Translations under genes and position numbers: made by a program
The notes under the pieces: generated by a model
Seen by the model: only the letters and a program-made list of their open reading frames with translations
Database searches by the model: none
What the model was told of the DNA's origin: nothing
DNA from: Flavobacterium sp.
Lineage (GTDB): Bacteria; Bacteroidota; Bacteroidia; Flavobacteriales; Flavobacteriaceae
Direction: 5' to 3'
Length of the DNA: 64,000 nucleotides
Assembly: GCA_016714905.1 (NCBI GenBank)
Contig: JADKBW010000006.1
Coordinates: 62,001 to 126,000 of the forward strand
Part shown: one piece after another, positions 50,597 through 59,328 of the stretch
Numbering within the stretch: the stretch's first letter is position 1
How the letters are laid out: every line of letters starts with the position of its first letter

Positions 50597-50735
50597 AATA
50601 ATTGATAATTGATAATTGACAATTGACGATTATTAATTTGAAACGGATTGCCCTAGCCCTGATGGGAGCGGCATCCTTTTGCTGCTTCCTTTAAGCAGCA
50701 AAAGATAGAGTGGACAGCAGGAAACAGCTCCGAAT
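50597..50735. repeat. Bipartite intergenic element B (simple repeat + GC-rich hairpin)
   Basis: An AATTGAT/AATTGAC simple repeat (50600-50637) is followed by TTGCCCTAGCCCTGAT and a perfect 12-bp hairpin: CTTTTGCTGCTT (50676-50687) with AAGCAGCAAAAG (50693-50704), then GACAGCAGGAAACAGCTCC. The layout and the TGCCCTAGCCC core match element A at 29597. It lies between two divergent genes, so it cannot be the terminator of either. Confidence 0.65.
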
Positions 50736-50765
50736 AAAATCCATAAAACTCTCGAATGTATTGCT

Positions 50766-50773
50766 TATTTTTG
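50766..50773 (+). promoter_or_regulatory. Candidate -7 box of metG
   Basis: TATTTTTG, an exact TAnnTTTG match, 20 bp before the ATG at 50793. No TTG is present 17-23 bp upstream; that position is next to element B. Confidence 0.45.
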
Positions 50774-50792
50774 CAGTCAATTTGATTTACAT

Positions 50793-52853
50793 ATGTTACA
50801 AAATCCAAAACGATATACCATTACAGCAGCTTTGCCTTATACCAACGGACCGATTCATATTGGACATTTGGCAGGGGTTTACGTGCCATCCGATATTTAT
50901 TCGCGTTACTTGCGTTTGCAAGGAAAAGACGTGGCCTTTATTTGCGGAAGTGACGAACACGGCGTTGCGATTTCGATGAAAGCCAAGAAAGAAGGAATTA
51001 CACCACAGCAAGTCATTGATAAATACGATGCTATCATTAGAAAATCGTTTGTAGATTTTGGGATTTCGTTTGACAATTATTCGAGAACTTCTTCGAAAAT
51101 TCACCACGAAACTGCGTCGGCGTTTTTTAAAAAACTATACGACGACGGAAAATTTATTGAAGAAGTCACAGAGCAATTGTACGATGAAAAAGCGGATCAG
51201 TTTTTAGCCGATCGATTTGTAATTGGAACTTGCCCGAAATGTGGGAATGAAGAAGCCTACGGCGATCAGTGTGAGAAATGCGGATCGACTTGGAACGCAA
51301 CCGACTTGATCAATCCGAAATCGACTATTACAGGAACAACGCCCATTTTGAAAGCTACGAAACATTGGTTTTTGCCTTTAGATCAATACGATGCGTTCTT
51401 AAGACAATGGATTTTGGTGGATCATGCCAAAGACTGGAAAACGAATGTTTTAGGTCAGGTAAAATCTTGGCTAGACGACGGATTGAAACCTCGAGCAGTT
51501 ACCCGCGATTTAGATTGGGGAATTGATGTGCCAGTAGAAGGTGCTGTAGGGAAAAAATTATATGTGTGGTTTGATGCGCCGATTGGCTATATATCTTCAA
51601 CCAAAGAATGGGCGGAGCGCGAAGGAAAAGATTGGGAGCCGTATTGGAAAAGTGAAGATACAAAGCTCGTGCATTTTATAGGAAAAGACAATATTGTGTT
51701 TCACTGTGTTATTTTTCCTGCCATGTTGAAAGCGGAAGGCAGTTATATTTTGCCAGACAATGTACCGGCGAATGAATTTTTGAATTTGGAAGGCAATAAA
51801 CTATCGACTTCGAAAAATTGGGCGGTTTGGTTGCATGAATATTTGGAAGATTTTCCAGGACAGCAAGATGTATTGCGCTACGCATTGACATCGAATGCCC
51901 CTGAAACCAAGGACAACGATTTTACGTGGAAGGATTTTCAAGCGAGAAACAATAATGAGTTAGCGGCTATTTTTGGGAATTTTATTAATCGAGTGGTGGT
52001 TTTGACACATAAATATTATGATGGAATTGTGCCGCAACCGAATGTTTTTTCGGAGGTCGACACACAAACTTTGAAAGAATTACAAGCTTATCCTGCAGTG
52101 ATATCCAGTTCGATTGAGCGGTATCGATTTAGAGAAGCTTTGGGCGAATTGATGAATGTGGCGCGTTTGGGAAATAAATATTTGGCCGATGAAGAACCAT
52201 GGAAAATGGTGAAGACAGATCCAGATAGAGTACAAACACAGATGTATGTGGCGTTGCAAATAGCTTCCGCCTTACGCGTTTTAAGTGAGCCGTTTTTGCC
52301 TTTTACTGCGGGAAAATTAGATGTCATTCTCAACCAAACCCATCATGGGAAAAGCTGGAATGATGTTTCAGAGGAAACAGAATTGATTGCTGTTGGACAC
52401 AAAATTGGTGCAGCAGAAATATTGTTTTCGCAGATTGAAGACGAACAAATTCAGAAACAAATTGACAAATTGGAAGCTACAAAAACAGCGAATAGTATGG
52501 AAAATAAAACATTGACAGCGCAGAAAGAACTAATTCAATTTGAAGATTTCTCTAAAATGGATTTGCGTGTTGGGACTATTCTAGAAGCAGAAAAAATGCC
52601 GAAAGCCAACAAACTTTTGGTGTTGAAAGTCGATACTGGAATAGATGTTCGGACCATTGTGTCTGGCATTGCAGAAAGTTTTTCTCCTGAAGAAGTTGTT
52701 GGGAAAAAAGTTACGGTTTTAGTAAACTTAGCGCCTAGAAATTTACGTGGCGTTGAAAGTCAAGGGATGATTTTGATGACGAATAATGCAGCAGGAAAGT
52801 TGGTTTTTGTGAATCCGGACGCGGAAGTTGAGAATGGAGAGACCATAAATTAG
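50793..52853 (+). CDS. metG: Methionyl-tRNA synthetase
   Basis: Charges tRNA-Met. 686 residues. The class I signature HIGH is at 22-25, a zinc knuckle CPKCGNEEAYGDQCEKCG is near 146-163, and the KMSKS-type loop appears as KLSTSK near 335. LDWGIDVPVEGAVGKKLYVWFDAPIGY is the conserved catalytic region (described by position, about 245-270). Residues 580-686 form the EMAP-type tRNA-binding domain (FEDFSKMDLRVGTILEAE, LAPRNLRGVESQGM). Complete and normal in length. The HAD hydrolase gene follows about 30 bp downstream on the same strand. Confidence 0.97.
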   Translation: MLQNPKRYTITAALPYTNGPIHIGHLAGVYVPSDIYSRYLRLQGKDVAFICGSDEHGVAISMKAKKEGITPQQVIDKYDAIIRKSFVDFGISFDNYSRTSSKIHHETASAFFKKLYDDGKFIEEVTEQLYDEKADQFLADRFVIGTCPKCGNEEAYGDQCEKCGSTWNATDLINPKSTITGTTPILKATKHWFLPLDQYDAFLRQWILVDHAKDWKTNVLGQVKSWLDDGLKPRAVTRDLDWGIDVPVEGAVGKKLYVWFDAPIGYISSTKEWAEREGKDWEPYWKSEDTKLVHFIGKDNIVFHCVIFPAMLKAEGSYILPDNVPANEFLNLEGNKLSTSKNWAVWLHEYLEDFPGQQDVLRYALTSNAPETKDNDFTWKDFQARNNNELAAIFGNFINRVVVLTHKYYDGIVPQPNVFSEVDTQTLKELQAYPAVISSSIERYRFREALGELMNVARLGNKYLADEEPWKMVKTDPDRVQTQMYVALQIASALRVLSEPFLPFTAGKLDVILNQTHHGKSWNDVSEETELIAVGHKIGAAEILFSQIEDEQIQKQIDKLEATKTANSMENKTLTAQKELIQFEDFSKMDLRVGTILEAEKMPKANKLLVLKVDTGIDVRTIVSGIAESFSPEEVVGKKVTVLVNLAPRNLRGVESQGMILMTNNAAGKLVFVNPDAEVENGETIN

Positions 52854-52882
52854 TATTGAGATTGGAAGAAAAACACAGCAAA

Positions 52883-53572
52883 ATGAATTTTAAAGTAATT
52901 GCCTTCGACGCTGATGACACTTTGTTTGTCAATGAACCCTATTTTCAAGAAACAGAAGAGAAATTTTGTGCGTTGATGAGTGATTATTTGTCAAGTCAAG
53001 GTTTGTCCCAAGAACTATTCAAAACAGAAATTGAGAATCTTGATTTGTATGGATATGGTATCAAAGGATACATCCTCTCGATGATTGAAGCGGCGATGCG
53101 AATCTCGAATAATACGATTTCATTGGAGGTGATTGAAAAAATTATTGTTTTGGGAAAAGAATTGTTGCAAAAGCCTATCGAATTACTAGATGGCGTTGAA
53201 GATACGCTGAAAGCACTACAAGGGAAATACAAATTGGTGGTCGCAACCAAAGGAGATTTGAAAGACCAGCAACGCAAGTTACATGATTCGGGACTAGGCC
53301 CGTATTTCCATCATATAGAAGTAATGGCGGATAAGCAAGAGGTCAACTATCAAAAACTGCTGAAGCGTTTGGAGATTGAACCAAGCGAATTTTTTATGAT
53401 TGGAAATTCTTTAAAATCGGATGTGCTGCCTGTTTTAGCGATTGGTGGACATGCGGTTCATATTCCTTTTCACACGACTTGGGAACACGAAAAAATTAGT
53501 CACAAAGTAGAACATCCCAATTTTAGAACTTTAGAAAACATCTCAGAAGTTTTGCCTTTATTGGTAAAATGA
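52883..53572 (+). CDS. HAD-family hydrolase
   Basis: The start is taken as the ATG at 52883 (MNFKVIAFDADDTLF); a TTG at 52856 would add nine residues but directly abuts the metG stop. 229 residues. HAD motif I is FDADDTLF, motif II is LVVATKG, the motif III lysine lies near KQEVNYQKLLK and motif IV is FMIGNSLKSDVLPVLAIGG. The helical cap lies between motifs I and II. It is a probable small-molecule phosphatase of the YjjG/phosphoglycolate phosphatase type; the substrate is not evident. Co-transcription with metG is likely. Confidence 0.88.
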   Translation: MNFKVIAFDADDTLFVNEPYFQETEEKFCALMSDYLSSQGLSQELFKTEIENLDLYGYGIKGYILSMIEAAMRISNNTISLEVIEKIIVLGKELLQKPIELLDGVEDTLKALQGKYKLVVATKGDLKDQQRKLHDSGLGPYFHHIEVMADKQEVNYQKLLKRLEIEPSEFFMIGNSLKSDVLPVLAIGGHAVHIPFHTTWEHEKISHKVEHPNFRTLENISEVLPLLVK

Positions 53573-53574
53573 CA

Positions 53575-54006
53575 TCAATAAATGTAGGTCCAATTTAGAC
53601 CATCGCTAATTACGGTAATCGTTCTATTGTTATCATCATACATATAGATGGAAGTAGCGCCCCCGGTTGTTTTTCCTTTTCCAAATAACAGTCCCGCAGG
53701 TGTTGTCAATTTTGCAGTGTTGGTATCGCTAATATTTCGAAGTATGTACATTCTACCTGGAAAAGAAATTGGACTTGGCAATATAAATTCTTGATTTGTT
53801 GCCTGCGGATTTAGAGACAAATAAAATCCATCACTAATTGTTGTCGGAGTTGCGCTACCAATCATAATAAAGGTCTTGACAGATACATTACCATTGATAT
53901 CTAAAGTACTTAATGGATTGGTGGTATTTATTCCAACTTGAGAAAAACTTTTACTTGAAATAAAGATTAGAGACAAAACAATAATGCAAGGGATTACTTT
54001 TTTCAT
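53575..54006 (-). CDS. Small exported protein with tail-fibre-like head motif
   Basis: 143 residues. MKKVIPCIIVLSLIFISSKSFSQ is a signal peptide; the mature protein begins VGINTTNPLSTLDINGNVSVK, a motif that opens many flavobacterial surface proteins with phage-tail-like heads. The rest is beta-rich (FYLSLNPQATNQEFILPSP, MYILRNISDTNTAKL, TITVISDGLNWTYIY). There is no sorting domain, coiled coil or chaperone domain, so it is a short version or relic of such proteins. It converges on the HAD gene with 2 bp between stops. Confidence 0.65.
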   Translation of the reverse strand: MKKVIPCIIVLSLIFISSKSFSQVGINTTNPLSTLDINGNVSVKTFIMIGSATPTTISDGFYLSLNPQATNQEFILPSPISFPGRMYILRNISDTNTAKLTTPAGLLFGKGKTTGGATSIYMYDDNNRTITVISDGLNWTYIY

Positions 54007-54199
54007 AAAGTCGTTGTGTATTAACGAATTGCTTTCATAAAGATATTATATTTAACATAATAAAAATGCACTATGCGTGAATAATTCTTATCGAAAACGT
54101 TTTCGTGTTGACAACTTTTTACGAATGTTGTTAAAAAGACGAAACAAATCAATCGCCGCAATTTTGATATATGCAATTGCGACGATTGAAAAATTGAAT

Positions 54200-54532
54200 C
54201 TACTTACCTAATAATAGTAATTCAGAAACTACAATCTCGGTGACATACTTCTTGTCCCCGTTCTTATCATCGTACGAACGGTGTCTTAGCTTCCCTTCTA
54301 CCGCAATTTCTTTACCCTTAGCGACATATTTCTCGATGATTTCCGCTGTCTTTCCCCAAGCTGTAATTCGATGCCATTGGGTTTCTTCTACTCTTTCTCC
54401 TTTTTCATTTTTGTAGTTTTCTTTTGTGGCGATAGAAAGATTCGCAAGTTTCTTGTTTCCTTCAAAAGACTTAATCTCGGGATCTTGTCCAACGTGTCCA
54501 ATCAATTGAACGTGGTTTCTTAATGTACTCAT
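54200..54532 (-). CDS. ssb: Single-stranded DNA-binding protein
   Basis: 110 residues forming one OB fold: MSTLRNHVQLIGHVGQDPEIKSFE (start), LANLSIATKENYKNEKGERVEETQWHRITAWGKTAEIIEKYVAKGKEIAVEGKLRHRSYDDKNG by region (about 30-95), and YVTEIVVSELLLLGK. The usual acidic C-terminal tip (DDDIPF type) and flexible tail are absent, so this is a short SSB; many Bacteroidota carry such a second, short paralogue next to a full-length one elsewhere. It may serve recombination or competence rather than general replication; that is inference. Confidence 0.92.
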   Translation of the reverse strand: MSTLRNHVQLIGHVGQDPEIKSFEGNKKLANLSIATKENYKNEKGERVEETQWHRITAWGKTAEIIEKYVAKGKEIAVEGKLRHRSYDDKNGDKKYVTEIVVSELLLLGK

Positions 54533-54668
54533 GGCGTTTAAATTTTTAGTTTTACTGTTATTAAATTGGCGTCAATGTTTCTATAACTTGACTCCACAAA
54601 GTTGAAAAGCCGGTGTACAATTTATCGGTTTTTAAACGTTTAATTTCGGTTGTAACTATTTGTAACCG

Positions 54669-54698
54669 TTTGCAAATGAATTTTAATTATTATATTTG
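54669..54698 (+). promoter_or_regulatory. Promoter of the small Cys-rich gene
   Basis: TTTG (54669-54672), 18 bp, then TATATTTG (54691-54698): a full match to the flavobacterial consensus. The ATG is at 54827, which leaves an untranslated leader of about 120 nt. Confidence 0.65.
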
Positions 54699-54826
54699 AT
54701 TGATTTTAAGGATAAATCGCACATATTTCTCCAAATTATTTACTTTAGGAATTTGTGCACTTTATAATTTAAAATTGAAGCAGAAAGATATTTTCAAATC
54801 CATATACTAATTTAAATTTATAAGCC

Positions 54827-55180
54827 ATGAAAAACTGTTTAGAATGCGGCGATGTCATTGCAGGCCGTGAAGACAAAAAATTTTGCTGCGACTGCTGTCG
54901 AAATAGCTACAACAACAAAATCAACAAAGACACCAACAATTATATGCGTAATATCAATAACAAGTTGCGCAAGAATTACCGGATTCTCTCAGAATTAAAT
55001 ACCGATAAAAAAACAAAAACAACAAGAACCAAACTACTAGATAAAGGATTTGATTTTGAATTTTACACCAATCAACTTCAAACCAAAACCGGAAAAACCT
55101 ACCACTTTGTGTACAACCAAGGCTATTTGAACTCCGATAAACAGCAGTTTATTTTGGTAAAAAGAGACTTTAACACATAA
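54827..55180 (+). CDS. Small Cys-rich (zinc-ribbon-like) protein
   Basis: 117 residues without a signal peptide. The N-terminal motif CLECGDVIAGREDKKFCCDCC could bind one zinc ion, as in short zinc-ribbon proteins. It is followed by an Asn/Lys-rich helix (NNKLRKNYRILSELNTDKK) and a small beta domain (FDFEFYTNQLQTKTGKTYHFVYNQGYL) ending QQFILVKRDF. I do not recognise a named family. It lies 13 bp before the M28 peptidase gene and has its own promoter, so the two may share a transcript. Confidence 0.7.
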   Translation: MKNCLECGDVIAGREDKKFCCDCCRNSYNNKINKDTNNYMRNINNKLRKNYRILSELNTDKKTKTTRTKLLDKGFDFEFYTNQLQTKTGKTYHFVYNQGYLNSDKQQFILVKRDFNT

Positions 55181-55193
55181 TGATGCTATTGCT

Positions 55194-57584
55194 ATGAAAA
55201 AAAACAACAATTCTATTCTAGCTGCGGCTTTTATTGCAGTTGTAATAGGGATTCTATATTATTCGATGATGCCAGCATGGGTATCGAATTCAACAGGTTT
55301 GTCTGAATTTTCGACGAATAAAGCCTTAGAGCATATCAAGTATATTTCCAAAAAACCCCATTATGTCGGTTCAAAAAACCACACCGACGTGGCCAATTAT
55401 CTTGTACAAGAATTAGAAAAACTGGGGCTACAACCTCAAATTCAGGAGGGAACAACGCTCACTGAATGGGGCAATTTAGTAAAGTCAAGAAACATCATTG
55501 CTCGAATAAACGGCAACGATCCATCGAAAGCACTGCTGTTGCTTTCTCATTATGACAGTGCGCCACATTCATTTTCAAAAGGAGCCAGCGATGATGCGTC
55601 TGGGCTAGCCACCATACTCGAAGGGCTAAGGGCTTTTTTGCATGAAAATAAATCTCGAAATAACGACATTATTATTTTGTTTTCTGATGCTGAGGAATTA
55701 GGCTTGAATGGTGCTGCGCTTTTTGTTACCCAACACAAATGGGCGAAAGAAGTAGGATTGGCAATAAACTTTGAAGCCCGTGGTACTTCAGGTCCAAGTT
55801 ATATGTTGATGGAAGTGAATCAAGGCAACGCCGCTTTAGTAAAGGGTTTTTCAGACGCTAATCCTAAATATCCTGTATCCAATTCGCTAATGTACAGCAT
55901 CTATAAAATGCTCCCAAATGATACAGACTTGACTGTTTTTAGAGAGAAAGGAAATATTCAAGGTTATAATTTTGCCTTTATTGACAACCACTTTAACTAT
56001 CATACACAACAAGATTCCTATTCGAATATATCTCCCAAAACTATTGAACACCAGGGTTCTTACATGATGCCTTTGTTACATTACTATGCAAATGCCGATT
56101 TGAAGGACTTGAACTCAGCGGAAGATTTCGTTTACTTTAATATTCCCTTCTATTTTGTAACTTATCCTTTTTCATGGGTATTAAACATGGTGATTGCGGC
56201 GTCAATCTTCTTTGTTTTTCTTGTTTTTATTGGACTAGGAAAGAAGATCTTAATTGGAAAACATATTCTTAATGGCTTTTTAAATCTCCTTGGAACGCTA
56301 ATTGCCACGGGGCTTTGTGGTTATTTTGGATGGAAAATCCTTTTGACAATTTACCCAACTTACAATGACATTCTCCAAGGATTTACTTACAACGGTCATT
56401 ATTACATTGCTGCATTTTCTTTCTTGGCTCTCGCGTTTGGTTTTCTTTTTTATTCCAATTCGAATACGGCAACTTCAAATTTAAATCAAACAATTGCACC
56501 ACTATTGGTTTGGCTATTGATTAATTTTGGAATTGCATTTTACTTGCCAGGAGCAGGATTTTTTATCATTCCAGTTTGTTTTTGTCTATTGATGCTCGCC
56601 TATTTTGTTCTAACGCAAAAAGCAAGTCTATTCTTAAATTTAATATTCCTTACACCGGCGATTTTTATTTTTATTCCTTTTGTAATACAATTCCCTGTTG
56701 GATTAGGACTAAAAATGTTAGCTGGAAGCAGTGCTTTATTAGTTTTAGTATTTGCGCTTTTATTTCCCGTTTTTGGTTCTTTTCCCAATAAAAAGCAATG
56801 GGCAGGATTATTCTTTCTAGTGGCCATTGTTTTTTTAGTAGTGGCGCATCTTTCTTCAGACTATACAACAAAACATAATAAACCCAATAGTTTGCTTTAT
56901 GTTTTTGATGCAGATAAGAATCAGGCTAGATGGTTGACTTATGATACTAATTTAGATGATTGGACCAAAAAGTATTTAGGCAACAATCCTAAAGAAAATC
57001 CTAAAGACTTCACAGATGACTTGTTTAGTAAATACAATTCTGGCATCACTTATACCGCTAAAGCTCCTTTAAAATCAATCGCTAGACCTTCTATTTCATT
57101 TGTTAGAGACTCCGTGGTCGGTAAATTCCGTTATTTAAGAATTAAGATTTCTCCCAATCGTTTGGTCAATCGATATGATGTTTTAGCTAATCAAAACATG
57201 GCTATTTACCATCTCAAAGCAAATGGCGCGCAATCGGTAGATCAAAAAAACGATTTATATAAAAGAACGTCTCGCCGGGTCTTAAGCTATTACGTAGTAG
57301 ACAATGAGCCCTTAACTTTAGATTTTTGCATTCCGAAAAACACGGCTTTGGATATGGATTTATTAGAAAGTTCATTTGATTTAATGAATAATCCCTCCTT
57401 TAAAATCAGTCCTCGAGAAAATTGGATGATGCCCACGCCATTTGTCCTCACTGATGCGGTGGTGATTAAACAAAAAATTAAACCAACTGTTCAACTTGCG
57501 CCAATAGCACTTTCGGTAGTTCCAAAAATGATGATTTCTAAAGATAGCATATCACAAAATATTGATACTTTAAAAACAAAATGA
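55194..57584 (+). CDS. M28-family membrane peptidase
   Basis: 796 residues. An N-terminal membrane anchor (AAAFIAVVIGILYYSMM) is followed by a zinc aminopeptidase domain: LLSHYDSAPHS (His near 118), GASDDASGLATILE (bridging Asp near 131), FSDAEELGLNGA (Glu pair near 167), NFEARGTSGPS and DNHFNYHTQQD (His near 265). Residues about 320-560 hold eight or so hydrophobic helices, and the last 230 residues are soluble and beta-rich. The architecture resembles Fxna/PFF1-type membrane proteases. It probably trims peptides in the periplasm. The stop overlaps the next start by 4 bp (ATGA). Confidence 0.88.
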   Translation: MKKNNNSILAAAFIAVVIGILYYSMMPAWVSNSTGLSEFSTNKALEHIKYISKKPHYVGSKNHTDVANYLVQELEKLGLQPQIQEGTTLTEWGNLVKSRNIIARINGNDPSKALLLLSHYDSAPHSFSKGASDDASGLATILEGLRAFLHENKSRNNDIIILFSDAEELGLNGAALFVTQHKWAKEVGLAINFEARGTSGPSYMLMEVNQGNAALVKGFSDANPKYPVSNSLMYSIYKMLPNDTDLTVFREKGNIQGYNFAFIDNHFNYHTQQDSYSNISPKTIEHQGSYMMPLLHYYANADLKDLNSAEDFVYFNIPFYFVTYPFSWVLNMVIAASIFFVFLVFIGLGKKILIGKHILNGFLNLLGTLIATGLCGYFGWKILLTIYPTYNDILQGFTYNGHYYIAAFSFLALAFGFLFYSNSNTATSNLNQTIAPLLVWLLINFGIAFYLPGAGFFIIPVCFCLLMLAYFVLTQKASLFLNLIFLTPAIFIFIPFVIQFPVGLGLKMLAGSSALLVLVFALLFPVFGSFPNKKQWAGLFFLVAIVFLVVAHLSSDYTTKHNKPNSLLYVFDADKNQARWLTYDTNLDDWTKKYLGNNPKENPKDFTDDLFSKYNSGITYTAKAPLKSIARPSISFVRDSVVGKFRYLRIKISPNRLVNRYDVLANQNMAIYHLKANGAQSVDQKNDLYKRTSRRVLSYYVVDNEPLTLDFCIPKNTALDMDLLESSFDLMNNPSFKISPRENWMMPTPFVLTDAVVIKQKIKPTVQLAPIALSVVPKMMISKDSISQNIDTLKTK

Positions 57585-58384
57585 GGCAAATCAGCATTTT
57601 AGGTTGTGGCTGGCTAGGCTTACCTTTAGCTAAACAATTGATTCAAAACGGATATCTTGTAAAAGGCTCAACCACGTCTGTTGATAAGTTGCCATTGCTA
57701 GAAATCGCTAGTATCATTCCCTACAAAATTGAACTTTCTTCAGAAGAAATTGAAGGTCCAATAGCCCCGTTTTTAGATAAATCAGAAATCTTGATTGTCG
57801 ATATTCCACCCAAACTTCGCAGCATGGAAAAAGATAATTTCGTTTCAAAAATAGAACTACTCATTCCAGAGATTGAAAAATCAAGTGTTTCAAAAGTTGT
57901 TTTTGTTAGCTCCACTTCTGTTTACGCAGACAGCAATGAAATTGTGACGGAAGATTCCATAGCGTTACCTGAAACTGAAAGTGGAAGACAATTGTTAGCA
58001 TCAGAATCGCTGCTAAAAAACAGCAATTCGTTTAAAACAACTTTGGTGCGTTTTGGAGGTTTGATTGGGCAAAATCGACATCCAATTCGTTTCTTAGCTG
58101 GAAGAAAAAACATTGAAAACCCCGAAGCACCAATCAATCTAATTCACTTAGAAGATTGCATCGGAATCATCGCCAGTATTATTGAACAAGATTGTTGGGA
58201 TGAAACTTTTAATGCTGTAACGCCTTTTCATCCTTCACGAAAAGAATATTATACCGAAAAAGCAATTGAAATGAACTTAGATTTGCCGGAGTTTAATGTT
58301 GATTCTATTTCAAATGGAAAAACCATTTCAAGTGAAAAGATTCAAGATGTTCTTCAATACAAATTCAAAATAAATCCGCTTTAA
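57581..58384 (+). CDS. SDR-family NAD(P)-binding protein (YeeZ-like)
   Basis: 267 residues. ISILGCGWLGLPLAKQLI is a Rossmann motif at the start; DIPPKLRS, VVFVSSTSVYAD, RFGGLIGQNRHPIRFLAGRK and NLIHLEDCIGII are extended-SDR segments, but the usual YxxxK is weak. This is like YeeZ-type nucleoside-diphosphate-sugar epimerase-like proteins, whose function is unclear. It is translationally coupled to the peptidase gene (ATGA overlap) and followed after 1 bp by the DMT transporter gene. Confidence 0.85.
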   Translation: MRQISILGCGWLGLPLAKQLIQNGYLVKGSTTSVDKLPLLEIASIIPYKIELSSEEIEGPIAPFLDKSEILIVDIPPKLRSMEKDNFVSKIELLIPEIEKSSVSKVVFVSSTSVYADSNEIVTEDSIALPETESGRQLLASESLLKNSNSFKTTLVRFGGLIGQNRHPIRFLAGRKNIENPEAPINLIHLEDCIGIIASIIEQDCWDETFNAVTPFHPSRKEYYTEKAIEMNLDLPEFNVDSISNGKTISSEKIQDVLQYKFKINPL

Positions 58385-58385
58385 T

Positions 58386-59315
58386 TTGAAAGCAAAAATT
58401 AAAAAGGCTGTTTCATCAAAAATTGAAGCTATCGGACTGCCTATTCTCGCTTTGTGTTGGGTTAGTTTTTTCTGGGGAACGACTTGGATTGCCTCGAAAG
58501 AAGGTGTGAAACATATGCCACCAATGCAGCTTGTAGCAATTAGACAATTTCTCGGAGGAATTCTGTATGTGGGCTATTTTCTCCTTAAAAAAACACCTTG
58601 GCCGAAACGGAATCAGTGGCGAACGATTCTTATTTTAAGTTTACTCAATTTCGTTTTGAGTAATGGATTAAGTACCTGGGGAATCAAATATATCAGTAGT
58701 GGTTTAGGCGCTATTCTCGGTGCTATCTTTCCTATTTGGATTGTAATTATAATGTATTTCCGAGGAGAAAAATTAAATTCAAAAGCGGTATTTGGAATTG
58801 CAACTTGCTTCCTTGGCGTTTGTATCATCTTCTACGAACATTTGAAAGACTTTCTCGATCCGAATTTTAGTTTTGGTATTTTTCTGTCTTTAATCGCGAC
58901 GCTTACGTGGGCTTTTGGCACTTTATATACGAAGAAAAAAGCAGCGAGTTTTAATCCTTATTTTAGTTTGGGATTGCAAATGTTGATTTCGAGTTTATCA
59001 CTATTCACCGTAATTGGCGCCACCGGAAACACGATTCCCTTAACTGATATTCCATCCAATTCATGGTGGTCGATTGCGTATTTAGTGATCATTGGTTCTG
59101 TCTTGACTTTTATCGCATTTATATATGCCTTACAAAAACTGCCCGCTGAAATCAATAGTATTTATGCTTACATCAATCCCGTAGTTGCCGTGATTTTGGG
59201 CTCAATTATATTCAATGAACCATTAACTTTGTATATTGCCTCTGGCGGATTTATCGTGCTTGTTGGATTATATGTCGTCAATTTAGCACTCAGAAAAAAA
59301 ACAAGTCCTATTTAA
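58386..59315 (+). CDS. DMT-superfamily (EamA) transporter
   Basis: 309 residues with ten hydrophobic helices and two EamA halves. Family motifs: WVSFFWGTTWIASKEGVKHMPP in the first helix, LNFVLSNGLSTWGIKYISSGLGAIL and WSIAYLVIIGSVLTFIAFIYALQKLPAEINSIYAYINPVVAVILG by region (about 225-275), ending FIVLVGLYVVN. It is an inner-membrane exporter or importer of small metabolites; the substrate is unknown. There is no ATG before the first helix, so the start is the TTG at 58386, 1 bp after the SDR stop. Confidence 0.88.
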   Translation: MKAKIKKAVSSKIEAIGLPILALCWVSFFWGTTWIASKEGVKHMPPMQLVAIRQFLGGILYVGYFLLKKTPWPKRNQWRTILILSLLNFVLSNGLSTWGIKYISSGLGAILGAIFPIWIVIIMYFRGEKLNSKAVFGIATCFLGVCIIFYEHLKDFLDPNFSFGIFLSLIATLTWAFGTLYTKKKAASFNPYFSLGLQMLISSLSLFTVIGATGNTIPLTDIPSNSWWSIAYLVIIGSVLTFIAFIYALQKLPAEINSIYAYINPVVAVILGSIIFNEPLTLYIASGGFIVLVGLYVVNLALRKKTSPI

Positions 59316-59328
59316 TTTATTAACTATT

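Noticed and set aside
50572..50622. Longer N-terminus for the LD-carboxypeptidase
   Set aside because: The extension is made of the AATTGAT simple repeat and would destroy the signal peptide.
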